A DNA stretch of 64,000 nt, taken from contig OZ024888.1 in NCBI GenBank assembly GCA_964017195.1, positions 15,243,701 to 15,307,700 on the forward strand, given 5' to 3'. Below, piece after piece: positions 30,201-43,200 of the stretch (positions are counted from its first letter, which is position 1; every line of letters begins with the position of its first letter). The notes beneath the pieces were generated by a model. It was not told the DNA's origin. It was given only the letters and a program-made list of their open reading frames with translations, and searched no databases. This DNA comes from Siderastrea radians. Lineage: Eukaryota; Cnidaria; Anthozoa; Scleractinia; Rhizangiidae. The position numbers were made by a program, and so were the translations under genes.

Positions 30201-33200
30201 ACATAACCGTCCTAAAACTGTAGAAGTTGTAGAACTGTGGTCCAGTCTTACACTTATTTCATTTTCTCTCTTTTCAGCCCCTGAGAATAATCCTGGTTGG
30301 TATCTCCCAGAGGATGATGGGACTGGAGGTGTGGCTATTCAGCGGCGAAACATGCCACTTCTCAAAGACAACTCAAGTTTATTCATGCTCAACCAGAAAA
30401 CCAAGGTATGGTGGGTTGTGGTTTTCAAAACATTTGCCAGTCTGATTTTTCGTTTCCTTTTTCGCTGTTCTGGCCTGTCCCCTGATGATAATCACCACCT
30501 TAGTCAGTTCTCTTACAGAAAATTGAAAGCGTTGAAAAGTTTCCTGTGGTGCTCTTTATTTTCTGGAAATGGTGGCTCTGTCTTTTAAGACTGTGGTGAA
30601 AAACCCTAAGTGTGACACTGTGGTGGTATTTTATATTGTACAATGTAGTTCATACATTTGAGTCTGTCGATGAAACCCTTAGGTAACTTACCATTCAGCT
30701 GAAAGCTATTGGTCAGTACTTTCCTGTGGTGCTGTTTACTGTGCTGTGGTTCTAACTTTTGAGTCTGTGGTTGAAAACCGAAAGTGCGATCTTTCAAATG
30801 AAAGCTACTGAGCAGTTCTTTCTTGTAGTACTGTTTTTTATGCTGCACGAGGTCGTTCTAACGTTTGAGTCAGCGGACGAAATCCTAACGTATGACTGCT
30901 GAGCAGTACAGCTAAACCTGTATTAAGCGATCGCCCTCTATTAACCGGAAAATTTGCTGAAAATTCTCCCCTTAATTACTGTAAACTTGACCTCTATTAA
31001 GCGATTGCGGCCACCTATGCCTAGGTCCCAACGAGTTATTTGTATTGTCTTCACCTGTATTAAACAGTCACTTTGTTAAGACAAATTGTAGAAGTATGTA
31101 GTAAATGTATTATTGTGTGGCCTACCAGTAAACAAATTCTGTAGTTTCTTTTCTTCTATCACAAGGAGAGGCATAAAACACTGTGGACAATTCGTCTTTT
31201 GACAGGTCTCTCTCCACTTCAAAATTTCCTTTCCTTGATTTCCTTTACAGGCCAGTCAAACCTGTATTAAACAGTCAACCTGGCTTTACGTAAATGCCTA
31301 TCTCTCACTCTAAACGTATTTGTCCGCTCTGAAAACAACAGGAATCAAATTGCCATATTACGAAAGTTTGAGGTCACATTTTGCCAAAGAACACCCTACT
31401 TTTTCATCATAATTAAATCCGAGTTTCTTGATACAGGTTTAACTGCACTTCCCTTTACTGCTGTACAATGTGTTCCAAGTTTAGAGGTGTAGATGCAACC
31501 TGTATGTGGTCACCACTCAAATGAAAGCTTTTTAACTGCACTTTTCATTGAAGATGTTTGTCTTTTTTTTGGCAACACACAATGTTAGATTTTTTCCAAT
31601 TAAAAAATTTTATCAGCTTAGTTCTGTTGACGTAGTATGTATCAATAAACCTTTTCAATTCCAAGTACCTCTCAGACTTTGAACAAAGACGTCTTTGTCC
31701 TTAACCCTTTAAGCCCAGATATGAAAATGCAGATTCTCCTTACTGTCCTCCATACATTTCTTATGGAACTAGTAAGGAGAATTTGTCTAAATATCAAGAA
31801 ATGTTACCCTTGATAATCACTTTCTTTATTCTCATCACTTGAATGTTTGAACAAGTAGTGATGGTGTAAAGAGAAATTTCATTTTCGTCACCGTTAGGGC
31901 TTAAGGGTTAAGCATCCAATCAAGGAACACCATGTTCATGACATAACAATAACTGTAACAATAAATCCTCGTTTATTCTTGTTTGCTTTTAGGTTCACAG
32001 TATCATTGGTGTTCCTGATACATCAGAGCCTCTGCCAGGAGTCCATGACAATTACAACATTCTCTGGGTTCTCTGCGGGGGCGGAGACCACTCAGGTCAC
32101 GTGACTGTGGTCAAAGTTTCCTTAGCCTCCCCTCCTCAGGTGGTAGAGTCGTTTCACGTGAGTGACTCGAATATCTTGTGTGGCGAGTATGTTGAGCGTA
32201 CTTGTGGAGAAGAGAAGAAGTTTAAAGGAACAATCTCTGGACGGTTCGGCTTTCCCTTTCCCACTGTCTGGTTAGGAACGCAAGGAGGAAGGTACGTGTG
32301 CAGTTGAGCCTGTGATTAAGCTGTAAGCGGTTTCAGCCAAAAATGGCATGAAAACGAGGCAAGGCCTGTGTCAACAACAAGACATTAGGGATCTTAAGCA
32401 ATTACAACGGCAACGCCAAGGAAAACGTCACTTTAAAAATGACTTCTCAATATTTTAAACGTCTTCGCGATTATTCCAACTCGTTCAATGTGTCTAATGT
32501 AGCCGAACTGTCCAGGAGCTGAATTTGTAAGGACAGCGTACCAGTTCAAGTAGAAAAAGGAAAGTTCACCGTCGTTTGTTCAGGGTCTATATAAAACTTT
32601 TAATTTGGTCATCTCATGTTGTAGTTGTGTACAGAACGGCAAAGAAATGTACCGAAATGGATAACGCACGTGTAGAGTCACTGTTTTGCTAGTTAAAACT
32701 TTTGTTTTCTGTCGTTCTCGTCAGCCGTCGCCGTCATGTTTCCTTAAACTCCCTAATTTTTGCGAGCACTTTGGTTCTAAAAATGTTTTGCACCTATGCT
32801 ACAGAATAATAATAATAATAATGACTTTATTAACGTGTCAAGCAAAAATCTAGCAGAGGGGATTCCCCACTGCTAATAGAGGACACTAAAATACCATCTA
32901 AAAATACAAAACGAATTGGCATAGAGTCAAAACTAGAAACTACAAAGAGTTAGAATTAAAAACTACTAATGATAACTCACTCAACATACATACAACAAAA
33001 ACTCCATTTATAGTTATCAAAAATCTTTTGTAATTGAAATTTTCTGGGAATGTTTTGTTGCTAGCCATATATTGGAGGCAAGTGGTTCCTCCAGAACAAC
33101 TGCAACTGCTACCTTTGCTTGGAAAACAGTGGAACTCCCAGGTGTTTCTAAAACAACGCTTCCTTGTTTGTGGGGGCCTCAGAGGTTATTAAAATTAACT

Positions 33201-34185
33201 TAAATTGCGCTGATCCCCGCCACTTCCCACACTCACATACACACACACACACGCACGCACGCACACGCACACGCACACTCACTCACACACACACACACAC
33301 ACACACTAATCTTTCCGCTGAAGTGAGAGTATTAATAGGCAACGTTGTTTCAATTAGCGTTAGAAAGAGAAAAGGCGAAATTTAAGGTGCTTTTACGAGG
33401 AAATGCTGTTTAAGACAATAATCTTGCTTTTTTTGTTTTATTTTTTGAAGGATTTTCATTTACAATGCTGTAGACTCCACTCGCCGTTATGTCATGTCGG
33501 TGAAGCTGCCTGATGCTGTCCTGGATATCAAGTAAGATCTCAATTCCATCTTACTCATCAGCTGAGAGCACACTGCTTACCGTATTTCTTCTATTTAACC
33601 CCCTCGCTCCCACTACCCCCCACCCCCGCCTTTAAGGACTAAAAAAGATTAATAACCACCTGTCTAATAATCTGTCTTCTGACTAAAACTTTGCAAAATC
33701 TGTTTAATCTGTTCTTTTGCTGTTGCTCAAGAATTTGCTTATGTTGTGGCTAAGTACTAAAATTAATGAACTCGTGGGGTATTAATAGAGACAAAACTCT
33801 TCACAATAGTTTCAGACTGCCAAATGTTTAGTGGGTGGGTGGGTGGGTGGGTGGGTGGGTGGGTGAGTGAGTGAGTGAGTGAGTGAGTGAGTGAGTGAGT
33901 GGGTGGGTGGGTGAGAGGTTGTGATTGTTCCTCATGTACCCCTTCCCCGTGGGGGAGGAATTGGTTACGTGATATAGTTTGGTTGGTTACGTGAGGAGTT
34001 GGTTACGTTATATGGTTTTTCTGCAAATTACTTTTATTATTGCCAATTGTAATTAGTTTTAGCGTAGTTTTCGTTTTTGATTCTATAGTCATTGTAAATA
34101 GGTTTTTTTTAATTTTGTATTTACTGTAATGTCTGTAATGCGCATTTGATTATTCTTATAGAAAATGCGCAATATAAATATTAAA

Positions 34186-34227
<42 letters not shown>

Positions 34228-37200
34228 GAGCCTTAATTAAGGTTGTCTGCGTTGGAGGTTACCATTTGTTTAAATGCAGTAGATTTATTAGTAGTTACTG
34301 CAAAAAGCGACACTGAACACAATTTCTGAAAGGCATTTCAAAACCCGAGGTCCCCTTCAATCAGGGTTGTTTTCATCATTGTGATATTTACAGTGGTGAA
34401 TTAAACTTAAAGAAGAGAAATTACACGCAGTTATGAATACTATTTTCACGTTTGTGAAAGCTCTTTTACTTTGTTTTATTTCTTCGAAGGACAGTAAATA
34501 TGAAAATCTTCGCTGGTGTGGCTGATGGAAGTGTAGTGATTTTCAAACGCAATCAAGGTGAAAAAGAACGCAAAGATTTTTACTTAAATAACTTAAATGA
34601 TTAAACAAAAGAGGAGACGACGCTTGACTGATTTCTTTTGTTTCAGCACAAACAGATAACAAAAGAAATCACTCGTGTTTCGCTTGAGCAATGCTTCAGT
34701 TTTTAGCAAAAAGCAGTAAGCTATTTCTAAAAACAAATACAAAACTATGTTTCGTACACCACGACAAGCAAAACACATGCAATTTGGATTTCAAAGCCAC
34801 TTCTACACTTTGGATTTTCCTGACTGCTCTTTAATTTATCCCTTATTTATAACTGTTTTCAACGCATTGACGCTAAGGTTTTTTCTTCTATGAAAATACT
34901 GCATGCATTTATATTCTTCTTCTTTGAAAATGAGTGCCATAATGCATGTTTCGTTGTCTAGGTAACAAAAGTAAGTAAATTTCCGACTTGTTACTGTTCA
35001 AGACAGGGAAAATCTTTGTGTGAACTGCTGAGCGAGTTCAATTTTCAAGTCATGAATTGGGTAGCAAAAGTTGTGTTAGTCGCACCTCTCTGTATAAGTT
35101 CTAACACTGATGTTGACTGGCTAACCAAAACCACATTATTGAATGTTGTTTGTTGTTGTTGTAGTTGTTGTTAGTGATGGCAGTGAGATTGTTGTTGTTT
35201 TAGAATTCTAAAAAATGGTCTGACACTCTTTCGATCAAAAATCTTCGATCTTCATCAGTGATGGAATAAAGCTGTAACAGTGAAATATATACGGTCTAAA
35301 ATTTTGCAAATACAGATTTTCGATCGAAACGTCTGTAATTTTAAAAGTTCGTTTTTAACGTTTTTTAACCAGTGTTAAACCATTTTTTAGCATTTTTATT
35401 ATGATTCCTGGCTGAAATTTGAGTATTTTTGTTACTGTTACCCTTGTGCATAGTGGCTAAAATACAGCATTTCTGTTACTAAAAGCTGTTTTTGCTGTAC
35501 TTTAGAAGGCTCATGGAACTTCAGTGAACCAAAAGCTGTGGGTCTTGGAAAGGACCCTGTAATGGCAGTTGCTGTCGTGAGTGAAAACCTTTGGTGTTCC
35601 TGTGGCAACAAGCTGTTCATTTTAAGTCAGGATGAAGAAATAATCAAGGTGGGTGTCCTGTTACATATCATTTGGCATATCGAGCCAAGGATGGAGAATG
35701 CACCCACATCAACGGGAAAGTCTGAAAAGAAGAAACTAGACCAAGTTAAGGTACAGGCGCCCTCCAGCCGCGTGCAGATCACACCGACGGTCTGAGCTTA
35801 TCTCTGATTTCCGTAGCATGAAGAAGGCATATTACTAAGGCTTACTTTCAGCAATCTTTCGTTGGGAGCCATTTACACATCTAAGTAAAGAGAGACAATG
35901 TGGAGTAAGTTTCTTGTCTGAGGGCCGATTTAGTTGGTACCATTTTTGGTTACGACTGTCACATGCGACTTCTGTAGCACGCGCTGCTTGCATCAAGCAA
36001 AGATCGTAAACTCACTATTCCGACATTTTGATTGTGTCTAGGCCTACGATATATAACCTCGGTTCTTTAAGCAGTTTGACACGCTGGTGATGATCTTAAT
36101 GATGAAAAACGTTCAGTATGTTTCAAATTCCTACGACATTTTTCGTGTTGTGTACAACTGTCGTGAAGATGTGGGTCTGACTTAGGCGACACGATTCGTG
36201 TTGCAAGCATGACTCGCCTGCAGAGACAAACTTCAAACCGTCCGACGCACTAACCACTGGTGTATCACCCAACCTGAGCCTTTCAATAAGTCGTTTTTGG
36301 GGAACTCCTCACCTACTCCTCCCCTAACCCAACCTTTTTTACTAATTATCACTTAAAACAAAATGTTGGGTTAAGGGAGGGATAGGTGGGGCGTTTTCCA
36401 GAAACGTGTAATGATCCAAAATTTTTGGAAAGACAGATTACTGTGGGACTTGCACTACACGCGTGCGATGGCACTTTTGGATTGAATGAATCCTCAAGGA
36501 TGCAATTACGAAAATAGGCTAAACCGCTGGGAAAACGTGACATCTGACTTAATACGCTGGACAGAGTAAAACTCGCGTACAGCTGCACGAATGACGTTAT
36601 GAGCTGCAAAGTTCTGCTCGCGCAAATCATTACTACGAAGATATTTAAAACATTTCTTATTTTGTGTGGGGATTTCACGGTAACGATCGTTTCCGGTACT
36701 GTGTCGTTACCGTCGTAGAGCAATTCTTTGGTTCTGACTCTGCTTATATGCGAACTGAAACATTGTTTAGCGAGCTCTCGTCCGCCATCTTGTATCGTTC
36801 CCAAAGTGCACTGTGTAGTACTGATGATACATGTGTTCCTTCTGCCATCTACGCATGAAAGATTTTTGACAATCAACAGCGGATCATTATGGCTTCCTGT
36901 TACAGTGCGGCCAAGAGTAAAAAATACAATTCCGTAAGCTTGAAAACATTTAGGAGATGATCCTTTAGTGACGATTTCACCGTGAAACTGACATTGATGC
37001 ATGTCGAAGGCCAAATCTCTTTGTTGAAATGCAAGATTTGTACCGAACAATTGTGCTTCTTAGTTCGATTCAGTTACAACTTTTTCAAGGATTTTGACCT
37101 TTTCCTTTTCCGTTTTCAATGGAATTTTTTTTATTTCCGACATTGCCTTTCTGATCCATCTTACCTTATTAGACAGCTTGTAAAATAAGAGCTAAATAAA

Positions 37201-40200
37201 AGCTAATAAAAGTATACACTGAAGTTCTATTTTTCAAGTACTTATAATATTAACAACATGTTAATTTTAAAAAATCAACAGGATTAAAACTGGGTGTCAT
37301 GGCGCCAAAAAATAGTTACAGATGGGTTCCCATGTTCTCTGGGCACGGAACCGAAAAATTGTTTTCGATGGGATTTGAAATCCTAGGGCTTGGGATAACC
37401 GATATCAAAATAATGTACAATTGTACAATGTAAATTTCATTTGGCCGTGCATGTTTACTCTGGTAACGCAGTGGACGTCAACACGTGGTAAGAACATCAG
37501 TTACCCTCCTCGCCTGTTACTCGTAGCGTACTTCTTTGTTCTTACCACGTTTTGACGTCATCTGTGCGTTATCAGAGTACGCACGGCCAAATGGAATCGA
37601 GTTGTCAAATAACCCCCCTCCCCCCCCCTGTAAGTAACATTGCGTTAGTTGCGTTCCTGGTTAGTAAAGTCGCTATTCAATTGGCAAATCATGACAGTAA
37701 CCAGAGACTAGATACCATCAACTGAAGATCCACGATTCCCTTTGACTCTGATAATGACTTCCGCTCAGGTTGTCGAAACGTCAGTCAATGTCATCAACAG
37801 TCCTTCTCAGGACTACACTCACCCGGACGATCAAACCAACCTACTTGTACATATGACAAACTGAATGAACCTCACTTCTTCTTGCGGTTATTTTTTCCGT
37901 GCAGCATGTGATTGAAGTTGACGACAATCCGAAGACCAGCATCAAACATCTTGTTAGTTACGGTGTTGGTGTGTGGGTGTCTGTCTGGAAGTTCCCGTCA
38001 ATCAAGTTATTTCACAGCGAGACAATGAAGCATGTTCAAGACATAAGTATCGTTTCCCCTGTCACCAACATGCAGCGAGGTTAGTATCGCGTTAATATCG
38101 AGCTAGTATCGAGTAGTCTCCAGTAGTATCGACTAAGTAGTAGTAGTAGTAGTGGTAGTGGTGGTGGTTGTGGTATCGAGGTGGCAGCCAGGGGCAGATC
38201 TAGGGGAAGGGCTGAGGGGGGGGGGGGGAGCAACCCCCGCTTTCAGATGTTTCCGAACTTGTGTGACTCCTCGTGTCTATCGCTTTTTCATCACAAAAAT
38301 AATAGCATATTGTTGTTTTATCCTTGCCCCCCCCCCTCCCTTGAAAAAATCCCGGATCCGCCCCTGGTAGCAAGGTTAGTATGTCAGTGGAACCTTGTAC
38401 AGAAATAGTCCACGTAAACGTGCTGATCAGTAGCTTTAATCTGAGTTGTCAAACGTAGGATTTTAATCTCAGATTGAAGACAGAAAAACGTTATCTAGTA
38501 TGTGACACCAAAGTATGAGACTGATTATGCAGGTAATTTTTTGCGTGTACTCTGGGGAGCTGTCCGTAATGACAAATGAATTTCGTAATGCTCCTTACTT
38601 CACAGTGAAAACTCGTTACCGAGGTCTTTGTAATCGAGTTTAGGATAATTTTTCCCCTATCCTCACCCAAACAAAAATTGTCCTCAACAAATTTGCAAAG
38701 ATAATAACCTCAGCAGCCTAAAAACACGAAAGAAAATCGTAACCAGCTAACGACGAACGTATCCTGTAGCTCCGAGTTTGTAATAGAAAAACCCATTGAA
38801 AATGGCCGCCATTTTGAAAAAGTTCGCGTTTCGACCGCTGACCAATTTAAACGTTTTTCAGCTCTGCGGTTCTTACTAACATAGTCTCAAATGACAGTTG
38901 TCACCAGCTTTCCTCACCTCTAGGGAACGCTGAGGGTTTGGTGACTAGTGGGTTCCCGTAAGGGAATGGATGGTTTACAGTTTCTTTGATTTTAGCTATG
39001 TTTACTAATTTATGTTGGTGCTGGAGTAGTTAAATCAGCACAATATTTCGCCAGCTCTAACACGGCTAATGTTACCTTCTAATTGCAGATATTGATTCTC
39101 AGCTGGAAAAGACCAAACTAGACCAGGTGTACGTCACTGCTTTGGCTGCAGACGAGGGTTTGCTGTGGGTGGGGACAAGCGTGGGAGTCACTCTGGTGTT
39201 TCCTCTTCCCCGACTGGAGGGAATACCACTTGTTTCCGGTAAGGCGTGTTCTCGGTTCCGGTAAGGCGTGTTCTTATTTCCGGTAAGGCGTGTTCTTATT
39301 TCCGGTAAGGCGTGTTCTCGGTTCCGGTAAGGCGAGTTCTTGATTCCGGTAAGGCGTGTTCTCGGTTCCGGTAAGGCGTGTTCTTATTTCCGGTAAGGAG
39401 CGTTCTTATTTCCGATAAGGCGCGTTCTCGTTTCCGGTAAGGCGCTTTACTATTTCCGGTAAATCGCGTTCTTGTTTCCGGTAAGACGCATTTTGTCTTC
39501 ACACTCCTCGAATCCATCCAAGTTGTGCAGCTAGCGATATTGCTTGCGCGAATGCGAAGTCTGAGTTGCAGAGAAGTGAGTACAAGTGTAGAATGATAAG
39601 GAGATATTATAATGGGTTTTGTTATCTGTTTTTGATATTACTTCGAAAAAATATATTGGAATAAAGGGAAACCTTTCAATTTAGTTTTAAAGTTTTCTGA
39701 TACTGGAAGATGTCTTTTGCTACGCATGGTCAGGATTGAAATGCATTCCAAATTTTTTCGGGTTTTCCTTGTGTGTTTGAAAAATCGCTAAAAAACCTGA
39801 TAATGGGTTGTTCTCACTTTCGTAAGAGAGAATTAACATCTTCCCATGGTGCTTTGGGAGCATCTCCTGTACAAGAAAAGACGCTTAGTTTTATTTCAGC
39901 GTAGTTTTGAGCCAAAAACATGGAAATCCCCATGACGTGGCCCCAATATTAACAGTAAATTCTCCTGACTGCTCTCCTTATATTTCTTATGGTAGTAGTT
40001 GAGAGAAATTGCTTAAAGTGTATATGACACGAAATTTTTTTCTTCGGTTTTTGAGAGTCTGATGTGTATAAAAAACGATACTTAACTTAAAACCTGCCTA
40101 AAATTTTTAAAAACCTCTTTTTTCGCGGGCAAAAGACCCTATTTTTAACTTCAAAACTGTCCCGGGGACTGGGACCGAATTTACGTATAGTGACGTCAAT

Positions 40201-43200
40201 CGACTTGCTTGCGTTCCCGCGAACGCAGTGTTTTTGTTACAAATCGCCTCAAAATGTTGACGTTGTTCAGCAGTATCGGGGATCTGTTCGAAACTTCCAA
40301 GACCTACAGTGAGAAAGAACAAGTAGGAGAAAAAATAGAGCTGTTTTAGGTCTTATCAAACCAGACAACGACGAACATTTGCGATGTCTTCTCTTCTTTC
40401 GTACTGTGGTGAGGATGTTGATCTCAAAGTCGAAGACTTATCCTGACTGTACATCAGTGGAAGCACCTCAGTTGTGAGATTTCTTTCTTGAGTTCTTTTA
40501 GGGTTTATCGAGAACATCAAAGCCCTTGTGTTCACATAAACAGCTTACTATTTCCATCATCTAAGGAGAACCGAAAGTGCCGATTGTTTTGATGTTTTAA
40601 TACCGCAAAAATGTCGTTGTTCTTAAAGAGATTGCGTTGGATTTTCGATTCATTTCGATTTAAGAACGAGTTCCCAGAGTTTATTCCCAGCCTGGCTTAG
40701 TTTCGGTGGTTTCTGCAGCAAGCAAAAGTGTTTTTACAGAGTGTAGAGAAAAGCCAATGACGAAATCGTTTTGTTGATAATATGGCCGTACGTGAAGCTT
40801 CCAGGCTAGAAAAGACATTTATTTCCACTGCCGTGTTATCCTGCAATTAGAATCTACATACGCTTTACTTTAAAAACGGCACTGAAACTGACTTCGGCTG
40901 GCATGCTACTTGCCATATCACTGGCTGATTCAGCAAACATAGCAGCTTAAGACTGTTGCTATCTAGAGCATCAATGTTAGGGTATTAACACTTAATCATG
41001 GCTCAGTAATTCTTCGAACAACTCAGTACCATGAAGGCAATGTCACATTTCGCATTAAAATACAGTTCATTTTGTTTTGTTTTGCTGTGGGTATGGTTTT
41101 CCAATACTGTAGAACTGTTATTGAATCATAACCATGTTCATAAGATTTTAAAATAACTGGTGTCCTTGAGCTTCTTAAATAGCTTTTGGTGTTTCTAATA
41201 CCACAGGAGGGAAGCGCAGCACATCAAACTTTTCTAAAACTAACAGTTAATCATAAATAAACCAACAGGAATTGACAATTGACGAGTAAATTTGCAAATC
41301 AACAGTGGGTCTCCATATTGACTCCTTCTCAAACAATTTTCCTATCGACAGTGGAAATCAGCATCAACCTTCATCAATAATAATCATTATCTTTATCAAT
41401 AATAACTGGTCGATTACCAAAGCATATGTATCACTCAGACACAGTGATGAGGATCCATACATCCCTTGTAGATATTATTTACAGCCGCTCACCCCCCCCC
41501 CCCCACACACACACACACACAGGTTCCTGACACAGGGCTGGCCCCACAAGCTTAATCTGCTTAAGCCTGATTCTGATGGACAGAGGTGGAAGCCCTGTAT
41601 GGAGCACCTAAATTAATACCATAGTTCCTAAATAACTGGAGACAGTTAAAGCTTGGGGCATTTGTGGCATCCTTAACAACATTGTAAATCACCAGTCAAT
41701 TTTTACTTAGGAATAACTATTGTGTTTGTAAGATCATGTCATAGTGTACCTGTTTTGTCACAGCCAACAAAGAGTGGTAGTACAACAACAACAACAACAA
41801 CAACAATTTATCTAAGTATTCCTATGTGGGAAGTTTCTAAAATAGTAAATTAAATAAAATGTAATGTATAATTCTTGTTGACAATAGGTCACAGTCATTG
41901 CAACAGAAGGAGTGTCCTTCTGTCATCGTCACTTGATCTTCAATTTTGATAGTTGATATTTACTGATTTATCAGAACCACCACCAAACATAAAGCAGCAA
42001 GAGATAATGATTCCATGTATACTTCATCTGACCAAAAAGCAGGGGGGGGGGTTCTGAATGCCCTGTGTCAGTATCAACAACCACCCAATCTAGATCTCAC
42101 AAGGCCTGGATGGATCTAGCTTAGTTACAGCTGTTGGTATTAACAGGGATTTTTGCTGTTGGCAAGCTGATGTAAATCAGGTCAGGACAGGTCATGGTCA
42201 TCAGTGAAAAGGCAGGGAATTTATTTCAGCCTGATTGGTAAAAACCTTGATATGTTGACATAGGATTAAACAAACTCCTAGAAACTGTTTGTTTTCATAA
42301 ACAAATATAACCGAGTGAGACATTTTCCTGGAATTCTTTCAGGGACCTCTAGATTTTCTTTCTATTTTCACTCTCTAACAACGAGGCATTTACAGACTCC
42401 TCATAGGAAGAGTCAAACAAAATCCTGAACTCTTGTCTTGCTAAAAAGGTGATTTATTTAAGTTAAAACCCTTCATCCAGTGGAGTCAGGTTAAGACAGT
42501 GTATGCACAGTCCGGTGTAAAGATGTTATGAGTAGGCGATCGTCGTTGGAATTATATTGATATCATAATGTCTTACTAAAGTCCAGAGAAGAATAAAAAC
42601 AAATTTCATTTAAGACCGTACTGGTAGCTCTTTTCGCCTGTACAATCGAAAATACGACCAGGCTATCGTACCTGTCCTGCTTTGCGAATGAAAAGCATCC
42701 CTGGGCTTTGCAGTAAAACGTCTTTGCTTATCGAGACAGATCCTTATAAAACAATGCTCGTTCGTAACCATATCTTCAAGTTAAAAACATGGCAAACATC
42801 AAAACCTCGAGTAGCTTGAGTGCTTCGATCTTGCATCTCCTTCAAAACAATTATTTTTATTCCCTTGTCCCAAAATGCTGGATCCGAGGAATACTGAGTA
42901 CTTTCCCTCCATATCGCCAAAAGGAATACGCAAACCACTGCTTATTAGGCGCTTCAGCTACGAGAAACCTTTCCCAACTCTGCCAAGTTCCTTCCACTTT
43001 GACGCCATGTTGGTTTTGTTATCAAGTCGATTGACGTCACATTAGCTAATCACGTGATATTTTGGCCGCGCGAGACGGAGACACTTTTGAAGTCAAATTT
43101 GCGCTATTTTCACCGCGAAAAAAGTACGTTTGAAAAGTTTGATGCCAGTTTAAAGCTTATAATCGTTTTCTATACACATAAAACAATCAAAAACCGAAGA

